A DNA stretch of 64,000 bases, from assembly GCA_030606485.1 (NCBI GenBank), contig JAUWGH010000005.1, positions 136,129-200,128 of the forward strand, read 5' to 3'. Below are positions 34,566-45,400 of the stretch, in pieces. A program made the position numbers and the translations under genes. The DNA comes from Promethearchaeota archaeon. Lineage in GTDB: Archaea > Asgardarchaeota > Lokiarchaeia > Sigyniarchaeales > SOKP01. The notes under the pieces are model-generated. The model saw only the letters and a list, made by a program, of their open reading frames with translations. It was not told the DNA's origin and made no database searches. Within the stretch, counting starts at the first letter, position 1. Each line of letters begins with the position of its first letter.

Positions 34566-37319
34566 ATGTATTTTATGATAAAAAAATTATCAAGATGCAA
34601 TAAATGTCAACATAAAGTACTAATTATTCTTTTTATCAGTTTTTTCGTGTTTAATTTGTTTTATTACAATAATTTTTCATTTAATCAAAAAGATAATTCA
34701 AGTTCTAATTTTCAAAATAAAGATAATCTCAATAATATATTTGATCCCTATTTTAATGAAAATTCACTTAATCCCAAACTCTCAACAATTCCATTATTAG
34801 AAAATCCTTTTTTGAATCACTTAGATAATACTACTCAATTTTTTCTCGAGAATTTATACCAAAATGAATCTGTTTCATCAATTATGAATGGAACTTTTTT
34901 TCACAGTAGTAATAAAACAGGTGATACATTAGTAGATAACAGGATTTACTCATTAGATAACATTTTATATTCTTGGGGTTTCGGTTATGAAAATGATTCT
35001 TCTGATAATATCGATAGAATTAAAGAATTAAAAAAAAAGCCTTTGTGGTTATCTGAAAATGTCTCCGAATACAACTATGGATTTATTCAATCTACTGATA
35101 GTAATGGTGGAGGAATTAATACAACTCGATATTTAATTGATAACGTTGCTGTATTATTGCCTTTAATAGAAAATTATTATCAGGAATCTCCGGGAGAGAA
35201 GAGAGATGATGCAAAAGAGGTTCTGGAAACCCAATTTGAATTACTAAACACATCACAATTTTGGGATGATACTGATACTAATGGAGGTTTTGTTCATTAT
35301 AATAATAGTGATGTAAAATATGCTCATGAGAATTTTTTAGCTGTATTAGCAAATATCTTGTGGCATAGATATGCTGATGAAAATCTTTCATATGGGGAAG
35401 AATGTTTAGATTTTGCAAGCTATACAATCTCAAATTTGAGCAGCTCCGAAATGTGGGATAATACTTTTAAAGGATTTTATTATGAAGCTGACCGAAACTG
35501 GAACCGTATTGGAGATAATTACAAATATTTAAAAACAAATGCATTGGGAATAATTGCTCTTACAGAATATTATATAGAAACTGATAATGATACTGCAATT
35601 CATATGGCAGAAACAATATATCAAAATATTAAAGCAAATCTGTATAATGTTACTTATGGTGGATACGCTAAATCTGGTCAGAATACCTGGACTCCTTACA
35701 ATTATAGTTTAATGTTAGAAGATAATGCTTGGTACCTGATGGCGCTTACAAGGCTTTTTAAAGCAACAAGTAAAGAAGAATATTATGAAGATGCAATTGA
35801 CCTATTTCAATTTTTTGAGACTTATATGTATGATAATGAAAATGGTGGATATATTTACTCCATCGGTCCCCCCAACAATATTACGGATAAGAATATTTTC
35901 GCAAATAACTTATTGATAAGAGCTTATCATGAAATGTCTGAAATTTTTCATAATACAGAACTAAAAGGAGATTTAAACGATACTCTCTTAATTAAAGGCG
36001 AAGAAACTTTAAACTTAACCTGTAATTATAGAATATATAAAGAATATGTATTTGAGAATTCACAAACCTCATTTACATTAATCAATAATACAGAGAATGC
36101 TAATATTACGTTCATAATAAGGTATCCAGATGATACCATATTAGAAATAATTAAACCTAATAATACAGATAGTTCTGGAAGCCAATCAATTATCTTTAAA
36201 GTTAATGATGATTTATCTGATGGCACATATTCTATATCTGTTTATGCAAATAAATCATACAGAGCAACGGCCTTTAATACTTTTTATTTTAATGTAATAT
36301 CCGGGTTATCATTTAAATCAGATGAAATTGAAGGTCTTGACCATGGTATTTATCGAGGAGATACACTTGAAATAAATCTTACAGTATCAAGTACAAGAAA
36401 TAATAATGATTTCCTGAATCTTTATAGTGACAGTGATTCTTTTTCTGTTGATGACAAAAATATCATAATAAATGGACAAACCGATACTAAATTTCCTATA
36501 AACATTACAGCGAATTCTAATGCCAATTTAGGAAACCAAACAATCAATTTCTACATAAAAAACGGAACAAAAACATATTTAACATTCGATTTTACAATTT
36601 TTATCAACCAATCAATTGAAGTTTTATTAATATCCCATAAGTATGAAGTATTTGAAAATGACACATTACCGATCTCAATGTCTTTTATAAATTACTTATC
36701 TGATATAGAACAAAGCGTTAAAGTTGAATTCTTTGGTTTATATATTGAAAATATTGATGAAAATGTTGATATTGCTGCCAATACGATAAGCTCTAAGACC
36801 TTTTATGTCCAAGTTAATAATACTATTCATACTAATTCAATAATAATTAATATTAATGTCTCACGAGCTGGAGAATCTATTTATTTCAGTGAAAAGGAGA
36901 TCTCTGTTATACAACCAATAGAAATAAAAAGTATATCTTTTCCATCTAGTGTATATCAAGGTCAACGAGCATTTTTGATTATAAAAATTATTAATAATAG
37001 AGAAGTACCATTGAACTTTACTCTTTATATTAATAATATCCCATTTCCTACAAATTTAGATCAAATAGGATATGGTGAAAATGAAATAATTGTTGATTTT
37101 ACTCCATCCATAAATCCCTTCGATTTTGAAACTAAGGAGTATGTAATAAGTATAAAAGATGATTCTGGAAAAGTTCTAATTATAGAAACTTTCCAAACTG
37201 AAATAAGGCTCTCTGTTTTAAATTTTATGTTATTCTATTTGATTCCTATCTTGTTGCCTGTTTTAATCATTATATATTATAAAAATAAAGAGATAAAAAG
37301 CAGAGAATTAGAAAAATAA
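34566..37319 (+). CDS. Exported (alpha/alpha)6-barrel-like protein, membrane anchored
   Basis: A 917-residue protein with an N-terminal hydrophobic segment (about 18-36), many Asn-x-Ser/Thr sites, and a region of repeated helices (about 150-470) resembling N-acylglucosamine 2-epimerase or six-hairpin glycosidase folds (FWDDTDTNGGFVHYNN, MWDNTFKGFYYEADRNW, GGYIYSIGPPNN). Beta-rich Ig-like modules follow (about 480-880). A C-terminal helix (about 887-905) anchors it with a short basic tail. It probably acts on or binds surface sugars. Catalytic residues cannot be assigned. Confidence 0.6.
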   Translation: MYFMIKKLSRCNKCQHKVLIILFISFFVFNLFYYNNFSFNQKDNSSSNFQNKDNLNNIFDPYFNENSLNPKLSTIPLLENPFLNHLDNTTQFFLENLYQNESVSSIMNGTFFHSSNKTGDTLVDNRIYSLDNILYSWGFGYENDSSDNIDRIKELKKKPLWLSENVSEYNYGFIQSTDSNGGGINTTRYLIDNVAVLLPLIENYYQESPGEKRDDAKEVLETQFELLNTSQFWDDTDTNGGFVHYNNSDVKYAHENFLAVLANILWHRYADENLSYGEECLDFASYTISNLSSSEMWDNTFKGFYYEADRNWNRIGDNYKYLKTNALGIIALTEYYIETDNDTAIHMAETIYQNIKANLYNVTYGGYAKSGQNTWTPYNYSLMLEDNAWYLMALTRLFKATSKEEYYEDAIDLFQFFETYMYDNENGGYIYSIGPPNNITDKNIFANNLLIRAYHEMSEIFHNTELKGDLNDTLLIKGEETLNLTCNYRIYKEYVFENSQTSFTLINNTENANITFIIRYPDDTILEIIKPNNTDSSGSQSIIFKVNDDLSDGTYSISVYANKSYRATAFNTFYFNVISGLSFKSDEIEGLDHGIYRGDTLEINLTVSSTRNNNDFLNLYSDSDSFSVDDKNIIINGQTDTKFPINITANSNANLGNQTINFYIKNGTKTYLTFDFTIFINQSIEVLLISHKYEVFENDTLPISMSFINYLSDIEQSVKVEFFGLYIENIDENVDIAANTISSKTFYVQVNNTIHTNSIIININVSRAGESIYFSEKEISVIQPIEIKSISFPSSVYQGQRAFLIIKIINNREVPLNFTLYINNIPFPTNLDQIGYGENEIIVDFTPSINPFDFETKEYVISIKDDSGKVLIIETFQTEIRLSVLNFMLFYLIPILLPVLIIIYYKNKEIKSRELEK

Positions 37320-37329
37320 GGTCACTAAT

Positions 37330-39078
37330 ATGAATTTGAATAAAAAATCTATTTTATTTATTTCACTACTTTTTAGTTCGTTATTAATTTCCAATTTTAC
37401 AAATATTATTAGTAAAGAAATCCTAAAAGAAGAGAACCCAAATTATTTTTTATTAAAAAATCTTAGAACATCCCAAGTACATCCAATCGCATATGAAGAT
37501 ATTTTACGTAATACAACAGAGATTAAAAGATTTTACGACACAATCAATATAACCTTAAAAAATCTTGATGATTTTTATAACGCAACCAAACTTGATGTTT
37601 ATATTAACGTTTCCTTTACGAATGGTACATTAGTAAATTATTCAATGATTATTGTCGAAGATTTAAATATTTCATATTGGCTTTTTACTCCTGCTATTGA
37701 TAGTATTTTGGAGATTCAATATGTAAATTTTTCTATATTTAATAAAACAGACCAAACTTTAATGAACACTCAAACTACACAAACAAATTTCACTATTTTA
37801 AATAATTTAGCTGAATGTGCTGCATATTTAAGCACCACAAAAATATATCGAAATCAATTTTTAAATGTAGATATATCACCTTGGGATGTTGAAGATCGAA
37901 CTATTGATTTAAATTGGAAAACTACAATTGTAGATCAATCCTATAATCAAATAAAATCGATCGGTTTGAATATATCTACCTTCCAACAAAAAATCGATAG
38001 TGCTTTTAGCGTTGTCAATGCTATTTATCGAATAAAAGTGAATATCACGGATAGTGATAATCATTCAGTTCATTATTTTCCATTTGAGGTAATTAATTCT
38101 CCACCACAAATTGTAATAAGTCCAATAAATACAATAATAATCACACCAGATGATAGAGGTGTTAAACGAAGTTCAGAATTAGTTAGAATTACTCTAAATG
38201 TTACAGATATTGAAGATAGTTCACCCTCTAATGTTGATGTAAAGTTAATAATTGAAGATACTAATGGAGTTGAAGAACAACTCGTTTTTACAAACAATGG
38301 AGATGGCTCATACGAATTAGAATTTAATATTACAGCATCAAAACCAATGGGATGGTATGACTTAACTATAATTGCTGAAGATCAGGATGGAGGAACTGAT
38401 GAGCATTCAGATTATTTAATAGTAGAAAATAATCCCCCTGAAATTTTGGGGTATTACATTAATAATATGAGTACAGAAAATAATATTTCGATTGGATATG
38501 GACTTGATTTGGTTTTCACATTTAATATTAGTGATGTTGAAGAATTTGAAGGCTTGGGATTTGTCAAAGTTTGTTTATTGAACTCAGAAAACAAATGGTT
38601 TAATGTTTCTAATAGATATTCTGAGAACGGAAGCATAACAATTAGAACAGTCGATTTAATCGGAGGAAAATGGTTAGTATATATCTTTGTTATTGATGCT
38701 GATGGTGCAGAAATTGGACTTGATATAGGATTCGATGATGCACCGCAAGAAATTGAGATAATTCCCGATATTTCTCCGATAATTACGTGGATATATATCA
38801 TCTCCGCAATCATCTTTGGATTTGGGTTTGGATATATAATTTTTTTTATATTAAATAGTCGAAAAAGAGAGGAAATATCTAAAACCATAGAAAAAGAAAA
38901 AGTTAAGAAAATTAAACCGAGTGATAAGACAAAAAAAATTGTGAAGAAAAAAGATAAAAAAATTAAAAAAATACCAGAAGAAGCAGAAAAGGATGAAGAA
39001 CCCGCACTCAAAGAAAAATCGGAAGATGAAGAAATAAAACCAAAATCTCAATTAAAAATTAAAAGAAAAATAAGATAA
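37330..39078 (+). CDS. Surface protein with Ig-like domains and a lysine-rich cytoplasmic tail
   Basis: A 582-residue protein: signal-like helix (about 7-25), beta-rich Ig/cadherin-like domains (about 90-470, with INSPPQIVISP and ENNPPEILGYYI between domains), a membrane helix (about 483-505), and a tail of about 75 residues rich in Lys and Glu. It begins 11 bp after the preceding surface-protein gene, so the two form an operon and may interact. The tail could contact nucleic acid or acidic proteins inside the cell, which is speculative. Confidence 0.6.
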   Translation: MNLNKKSILFISLLFSSLLISNFTNIISKEILKEENPNYFLLKNLRTSQVHPIAYEDILRNTTEIKRFYDTINITLKNLDDFYNATKLDVYINVSFTNGTLVNYSMIIVEDLNISYWLFTPAIDSILEIQYVNFSIFNKTDQTLMNTQTTQTNFTILNNLAECAAYLSTTKIYRNQFLNVDISPWDVEDRTIDLNWKTTIVDQSYNQIKSIGLNISTFQQKIDSAFSVVNAIYRIKVNITDSDNHSVHYFPFEVINSPPQIVISPINTIIITPDDRGVKRSSELVRITLNVTDIEDSSPSNVDVKLIIEDTNGVEEQLVFTNNGDGSYELEFNITASKPMGWYDLTIIAEDQDGGTDEHSDYLIVENNPPEILGYYINNMSTENNISIGYGLDLVFTFNISDVEEFEGLGFVKVCLLNSENKWFNVSNRYSENGSITIRTVDLIGGKWLVYIFVIDADGAEIGLDIGFDDAPQEIEIIPDISPIITWIYIISAIIFGFGFGYIIFFILNSRKREEISKTIEKEKVKKIKPSDKTKKIVKKKDKKIKKIPEEAEKDEEPALKEKSEDEEIKPKSQLKIKRKIR

Positions 39079-39118
39079 AAAAATGTAAAAAAAAAACCAT
39101 TAATATTTTTGTTCTTTA

Positions 39119-40033
39119 TCAACTTAAAACTTCTAATAATTTATAATAAAATTTACCTAATTTTCCACCATAATTGCCAGCTGAGATTCTTTTAATTCCT
39201 GATACTTGACAAGCTGCCTTTATCCCAACTTTCATTGCTTGCTTAATAGCTTCTTCTGTAATTCCATCAATAATTACTTCATATACACAATTTTCTCCTT
39301 CCTTTAATTCTGAATCATCAATTTTATCCTTTAAGGTGGGACATAACGGATGATTTGTAGACGCACCTAAGAAACTATATTTAGAACCAACCTTAGATCC
39401 AGAACGAGCTATTCCTCCAGGAAAAGGACATATTACTAAATCAACATTCTTAATTACTTCAATCGCTCTTTCTGCAGCTTCTAATGTAGAATTTTGATCA
39501 ATCCCATGAATTAAAAAATTACCACCAGCGATTCCTTTTCCACCTTTAAACATCTCTTGAACAATAAAAAATCCGTCCATTACAGGAATTTTATATGCAA
39601 CAAAATTATAGGTTGTTTCATCTTTCTCTTCAAACTTATCACCAAAAAATTTCAATTTAAATCCTGTCTTTACTTCTACCATTTTCGCATTTGGATCATA
39701 TTCTTTTGGAAATGCATCAAAACAGGCTGTTGTTGGGCAAGTTAAAACACATTGTCCAATCCGATCTAATAATAAAGAATCAATATTTGCTTTTCCTTTA
39801 ACAAAAAAGAGAAGTATTACACCTGGTCGGCCATCTGGAGTATCGTTCTCAGATACATATTTTTCAATTCCAGCTTCAGCCGGACAATGTATCGTTGATG
39901 TTGCAAAACCAGTCGTTACCTGAGCACATATGTCCAGCCATTTCTTATTTTTAGCAGTTACCAAAATGCGACAAAACCAACCGGGAAATGCTTCACAGTA
40001 TGTATCATCAATCAAAACGCCATTAATTTCCAT
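39119..40033 (-). CDS. ftr: Formylmethanofuran:tetrahydromethanopterin formyltransferase
   Basis: Transfers the formyl group from formylmethanofuran to H4MPT, an early step of the archaeal methyl branch of the Wood-Ljungdahl pathway. The N-terminus MEINGVLIDDTYCEAFPGWF and central PTTACFDAFP and GKGIAGGNFLIHG are characteristic; the length (304) is normal. It should be cytosolic and form tetramers. With cdhB and cdhC 25 kb away it implies C1-carrier-based carbon fixation or its reversal in this organism. No other methyl-branch gene is adjacent. Confidence 0.95.
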   Translation of the reverse strand: MEINGVLIDDTYCEAFPGWFCRILVTAKNKKWLDICAQVTTGFATSTIHCPAEAGIEKYVSENDTPDGRPGVILLFFVKGKANIDSLLLDRIGQCVLTCPTTACFDAFPKEYDPNAKMVEVKTGFKLKFFGDKFEEKDETTYNFVAYKIPVMDGFFIVQEMFKGGKGIAGGNFLIHGIDQNSTLEAAERAIEVIKNVDLVICPFPGGIARSGSKVGSKYSFLGASTNHPLCPTLKDKIDDSELKEGENCVYEVIIDGITEEAIKQAMKVGIKAACQVSGIKRISAGNYGGKLGKFYYKLLEVLS

Positions 40034-40314
40034 ATTTTACACCAATTTATTTTTTATTTGTTATTCTTTTTTTGAAGTTAAAATTATTGTAGTTTTTTTA
40101 GTTGTAATAATAATTAGGAACTTAATTATATTTAATTTTTATTGGCTAGTTTCTATAACTAAAAATATTTGCTACTCAAATTATTAAAAAAAGAAAATAA
40201 ATTTTATGATTAATTTTATGTGAGCATAGAAGTAGATTGTCCAAAATCTTAATCATAACTTTAAAAAAAGGAAAAAAAAGATTATTTTTTCTATTCAAGC
40301 AATTGATAATCAGC
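40034..40314. other. Intergenic region between the histone and ftr genes
   Basis: AT-rich DNA of 281 bp. It holds the ftr promoter, to be read leftward, and the 3' flank of the histone gene. No convincing gene or folded RNA was seen. Confidence 0.3.
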
Positions 40315-40518
40315 CTAAAGCATTTCAATCGCGATTTTCATATCGTTCTTAGTTATCTTTTTTCGTCCACTATGTTTGCTGATGTCGATAGCGCATGCAG
40401 TTAATGCTTTAGCTCTTTCTTCTAGATAGTCCATTAATCTATCAACTGCATTCCTGCTAACAATTTCTGCGCCAGCTTTTTTCATCAAAGAACGTAGTGG
40501 AGACCAGGCAAATGCCAT
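40315..40518 (-). CDS. Archaeal histone
   Basis: A 67-residue single histone fold: RSLMKKAGAEIVSRNAVDRL for helix 1 and loop, a long middle helix (DRLMDYLEERAKALTACAID) and ISKHSGRKKITKNDMKIAIEM at the end with the conserved R-K-K-I-T loop. There are no tails. It dimerises to wrap DNA. The start ATG is preceded by a strong GGAGGT ribosome site, which indicates high expression. The start MAFAWSPLR is unusual: most archaeal histones open with a short proline-containing helix such as ELPIAPVGR. Confidence 0.9.
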   Translation of the reverse strand: MAFAWSPLRSLMKKAGAEIVSRNAVDRLMDYLEERAKALTACAIDISKHSGRKKITKNDMKIAIEML

Positions 40519-40997
40519 ATCTTATTACCTCCGCTTATAATTTTTGTATTAAGTTTGTTTTTTTTAATCAATTTATGATGAAATTAAATCATCTATAAAA
40601 TATTATTGATTATCTACTATATAAAGATTATGGAAAAAAAGGAGTGTTTATTGGAGAAATTGGTTGAGTAAAATTATACAAATATGATCTATAATTTTTG
40701 TCGGAAATTATTAATATTGGTTCTAGAGTAGATCATGGATTCTGTAAATTATTTGTATCCTAAAATTAAGATTCATTATTTATAACAAGAAAGAGAATTG
40801 GATAGATGATATTTACCGAATATTGGCTCAATAAATTGATTGAATCCGACCTATAAAAATTCTTCAAATTTCATTCTATGATGATTTTTCTAACAATATA
40901 TTGAATTTATTCTTAGTTAATTATTATTTTATTAGCAATACATCCTTATCCAATCAATTTTAACCGATATTATTTTAATTTGAAGTACATTTGTCGG
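40519..40997. other. Long intergenic region upstream of the histone gene
   Basis: 479 bp holding the histone promoter and ribosome site. Only very short frames occur (13-16 codons), none with a good RBS and a protein-like composition. I see no tRNA or stable structured RNA. Confidence 0.3.
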
Positions 40998-41606
40998 TTA
41001 AATTTCATTATTACTTTTTATCTTATTTAAACAATTATAACAATAAAGAGGTACAGATTCATATTCAGTTCCACAATGGGGACATTTAGTTTTATTAGAT
41101 CTAGCAAGTGCCTCAAGTCTAATCTCGTGATTTTCGCTTTTTTGAAATATTTTATAAATTTTTTCAATAAAAAATGCCGAGATAAAAGAAAAAAGACTAA
41201 TATATATCAACAGAAAAATAATATGAATGAAAATTTGGGGAAAAAATGAAGTAAAATAATTTGGAGAATGGCGAAATCCGAATATTAATAAAAAAAAACT
41301 AATGAAGAAAATTAATATAGTAGTATTGGTAAGAGTCTTTTTAGGATTTGCCAAAATTAAAGATGCGAATAGGGCTCCTAATGTCCAAGCTAAATAGATA
41401 TTAATTAATGCTTGATTAAATTGAATGGGAATTTCAGCCAAAAAATATGATGCAAGTATTTCTATAATTAGTTTTTGCTCATCTAAAATGATTGAATCAA
41501 GTGGTAAGCTGATTCTTCCATTTAAAGAGAAAATTAGAATTGATATTATAATTATCATTAAAAAAATAATGATAAATCTACTTTTTAAAAACTTAAATTT
41601 ATTCAT
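40998..41606 (-). CDS. Four-helix membrane protein with C-terminal zinc ribbon
   Basis: A 202-residue protein with four hydrophobic helices and a C-terminal zinc ribbon, CPHCGTEYESVPLYCYNC (about 176-193), facing the cytoplasm. It is the fourth protein in the window joining small zinc ribbons to a membrane or scaffold part. Function unknown. It is divergent from the small gene at 41711. Confidence 0.55.
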   Translation of the reverse strand: MNKFKFLKSRFIIIFLMIIIISILIFSLNGRISLPLDSIILDEQKLIIEILASYFLAEIPIQFNQALINIYLAWTLGALFASLILANPKKTLTNTTILIFFISFFLLIFGFRHSPNYFTSFFPQIFIHIIFLLIYISLFSFISAFFIEKIYKIFQKSENHEIRLEALARSNKTKCPHCGTEYESVPLYCYNCLNKIKSNNEI

Positions 41607-41710
41607 CGTTCTAATATCTAGAAATGTTTTTATATATTAAAAATGGTTATTTGTTTGAATTTATTCACGGAATAAAAGATAAGATCTAAAATTAAAAAAA
41701 ATTTTAAGAG

Positions 41711-42058
41711 TTGTTAAAAAATTTGATTCTGGTTCAATGGTCATGTGAGGTGCCTCCAGAAAAGTTGGAAGACTTCATTAAGTTTGCAAGGGAAAAATTG
41801 AAACCGCTTTATGAATCCCACTACTGTAAGCGGTATGAATTATTTATGCCCATGGAAATGAAAAAGTACTTTTCCTACCAATTTACTCAGAAAAAAAACA
41901 AATATACAGAGCAAATGGTCTTCAAAGATCTTGAAAACTTTGAAGAGTTTCTTGAAGCGAATGAAAAGGATATTCGGATAAGGGAGATTATAGAAAAGTA
42001 CATAAAAAAGTTCAATGTTTCTTCTTGCGGCTTTACAATATTAAATCAAAAAGTATAG
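41711..42058 (+). CDS. Small alpha/beta-barrel-like protein
   Basis: A 115-residue soluble protein. The order beta-alpha-beta-beta-alpha-beta (LILVQWSCEVPPEKLEDFIK, YELFMPMEMKKYFSYQFTQ, EQMVFKDLENFEEFLEANE) resembles dimeric ferredoxin-like barrels (ABM or NIPSNAP type). The start is TTG 41711. No catalytic residues can be assigned. Confidence 0.5.
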   Translation: MLKNLILVQWSCEVPPEKLEDFIKFAREKLKPLYESHYCKRYELFMPMEMKKYFSYQFTQKKNKYTEQMVFKDLENFEEFLEANEKDIRIREIIEKYIKKFNVSSCGFTILNQKV

Positions 42059-42442
42059 TGGCGATCACTTGAATTTTATGTAGAGAATTGTGTTTCATTG
42101 CTGGGAATAACGATTTTTGGTTCCAATTCGCTCAGTTTGCCAGTATTTCTCAATTTATTTTCTTTATTTTAGATTTATTATGTCATTTTGCGTTGTAGAT
42201 AACTTTTCTTTGATATTTTGGCTAATATTTAGATAAAATTTTAAATATTAAAAAAAGGCTTATTTTGTTTGACTTAATTTGCTGTTTAATCGAGTTAAAA
42301 CTAAAATTTTAGTAAAATTTTTAAGATTTGCTTCATGAGAAAATCTTACAAACCAAAATTAGGAGATTTATTCTAACTTGTTTTGTAGGTTTATTTCTTA
42401 TTTCAATCAATATATAAAAAAATAAAATGAGGTCCTTACTCT
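42059..42442 (+). other. Leader region of rpoA1
   Basis: 384 bp without a gene. It holds an 8-bp hairpin, TAAGATTT (42322-42329) with AAATCTTA (42341-42348), about 95 bp before the rpoA1 start, and a GAGG ribosome site at 42429-42432. rpoB, which normally precedes rpoA1, is absent. The hairpin could be a leader regulatory structure; evidence is weak. Confidence 0.4.
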
Positions 42443-45400
42443 TTGAGTAGTTATTTAAAAACCAAGATAGTCGAAAAAATTAGGTTCGGAATCCTCTCTC
42501 CAGATGAAATACGTAAATTATCTAGTGCTAGAATAATTACTGCCGATACATATGATGAAGATGGTCTCCCTATCCCATCTGGCCTTATGGATCAACGTTT
42601 GGGCACGATTGAACCTGGCCAACGTTGTCGAACGTGCGGAAATCTTGTAAGTCAATGTATGGGACATTTTGGTCACATCGAAATGGCAAGACCCATTATT
42701 CATTGCGGATATGCAAAGAAGGTTTTAAAGATCCTCCGTAGCATATGCCCAGAATGTTCAATGCTCATGCTCACACATGAAGAAAAGGAAAAATCCATTA
42801 AAGAACAAGAGAAACATCGTGAGATGTATTTTGAAAGTGATGTAGAATTAACTAAGTTAATTTTTAAATCAGCGAGAAAAACAAAAAAATGTCCATATTG
42901 TGGAGCAAGAAAGAAAAAAATTGTTATTGAGAAACCAACTACTTTTTATGAAGAGGAGGAGGGTAAAGGTTCAAGAAGATTGACTCCAATGGATATTAGA
43001 GAAAGGTTAATACAAATTTCTGATAATGACCTTAGAATTATGGGAATCTCTCCAGCTTCTGCTAGACCAGAATGGACAATATTGGAGGTTTTACCCATCC
43101 CACCAGTTTGTGTTAGACCTTCAATTACTTTAGATAGTGGAATTAGATCGGAGGATGATTTAACTCATAAATTAGTTGATGTAATCCGTATAAACCAAAG
43201 ATTGAGAGAAAATCTTGACGCTGGCGCACCACATCTTATTGTGGAAGACCTGTGGGAACTTTTACAATACCATATTACAACATATTTTGATAATGAAGTT
43301 TCTGGAATTCCTCCTGCACGGCATAGATCTGGTAGAGCCTTAAGAACAATTACACAGAGATTAAAGGGTAAGGAGGGACGATTTAGAAGTAATTTGAGTG
43401 GAAAACGAGTAGATTTTTCCGCCAGAAGTGTAATTTCACCTAATCCTCATATTAGTATTAATGATGTTGGAGTACCAGTCAGTATTGCAAAAATACTCAC
43501 AATTCCATCAAACGTAAATCCTTGGAATATTGAAGAGATGAAACAACTGGTTATAAATGGACCTATTGATCATCCGGGAGCAAATTATATAATAAGAACT
43601 GATAATCGTAGAATAGATCTCCGATATGTTAAGAATAGAGATGTAATTGCAGAAACTCTAGTGCCTGGTTATATTGTTGAAAGGCACCTTAATAATGGAG
43701 ATTTAGTTTTATTTAATCGCCAACCTTCACTCCATAGAATGTCAATTATGGCTCATGAAGTAAAAATTATGGACGGAAGAACATTTAGATTAAATTTGAC
43801 AATTTGTCCTCCATATAATGCAGATTTTGACGGGGATGAGATGAATTTACATGTCCCACAGAGTGAAGAGGCAAGGACTGAAGCAGAATTACTTTTAAAA
43901 GTTCAAGAACATATGTTATCTCCTCGTTTTGGTGGACCAATAATAGGTGGAATTCAGGATTTTATATCTACTGTTTATCAATTTACAAGTAAGGACTCTG
44001 TTTATAATATTAAGGATACTTTAAAATTATTATATTTAGGTAGAATATTTGACACAAATCCAGATTTTTCAATAAATGATTTAACACCAGTAATAACTGA
44101 TCCAGAACCAAAATATTCTGGAAAGTCAATTTTTAGTGCATTATTTCCAAAAGACTTAAATTTACGGCAAAGATCAAAGTTTTGCAAGAAATGTGACGTA
44201 TGTAAAGAGTATGATTGTGAATTTGATGCATATGTTCATATTGAAAACGGGAATTTGTTAACTGGAACTATTGATGAAGCAACTTTTGGAGCAATGAAAC
44301 CAAATAGTATTTTACACCGAATAATAAAAGATAATGGAAATGAAAGAGGGAGAGTGTTTTTGGATAATTCGATACAAATGCTCCTTCATGTAATCAGAAT
44401 GAATGGGATTACTATTGGTCTAGATGAAGTTTTTGTAAAAGGTGATGCAATGGAAGAAATCATAAATGCTCTAGATAAAGCAAATATAGAATGTGAAGAA
44501 CTCATAAAAGCATACCATAATAAAGATGACACTATTTTATCTCGAGCCCCAGGAAGAACTTTAAAAGAAACTTTGGAATTAAGAATTAGAGGGATATTAA
44601 ACGATGCAAGAAAGAAAGCTGAAACGATTGCCTCCATTGATATTGGAGATCAAGCCCATTCGGTTATAATGACAAAGTCTGGAGCGCGAGGTAATCCTCT
44701 AAATCTTGGTCAAATGGCTGCAGTGGTTGGGCAACAAGCAATTCGGGGAGAAAGAATACATCGAGGTTATATGAAGAGAACATTACCTCACTATAAGATT
44801 AATGATCTCTCTGCTAAAGCAAGAGGATTTGTTTCCTCATCATATCGAAAAGGTTTAAATCCTGAAGAGTTTTTCTTCCATTCAATGGGTGGTAGAGAGG
44901 GACTTGTTGATACTGCTGTTAGAACCAGTCAGAGTGGATATATGCAAAGAAGGTTAGTTAATGCATTACAAGATGTAATTGTTGAAAATGATAATACTGT
45001 AAGAGATGCTAATAAGAGTATTGTTCAATTTCAATTTGGCGATGATGGAATTGACCCCTCTAAGAGCGACCATGGTTTAGCAATAAACCTTGATCTTTTA
45101 ATATTAAAAGCCAAAGCGTTAAAATCTATCAAGAAAATACCAATTATTAAAACTTCGGTGAAAAAAGCACCAGTGAAAAAAGCACCAGTGAAAAAAGCAC
45201 CAGTGAAAAAAGCACCAGTGAAAAAAGCACCAGTGAAAAAAGCATCAGTGAAAAAAGTTCCAGTAAAAAAAGCATCAGTGAAAAAAGTTCCAGTAAAAAA
45301 AACAAAAAAAAAAATTCTAAAGCAACCAACGAAAAAAGATAAAAAAAGTCCTGATGAAGAATCTATAATCCAAGAATTTGAAAATGAAACGGGGAAAAAG

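Noticed and set aside
40600-40870. Possible small genes in the 479-bp gap before the histone gene
   Set aside because: Frames are 13-16 codons with poor ribosome sites and no protein-like composition.
45147-45329. Reverse-strand frame with LFSLVLFSLVLFS repeats opposite the rpoA1 tail
   Set aside because: It is the mirror of the 15-bp repeat in rpoA1 and has no independent support.
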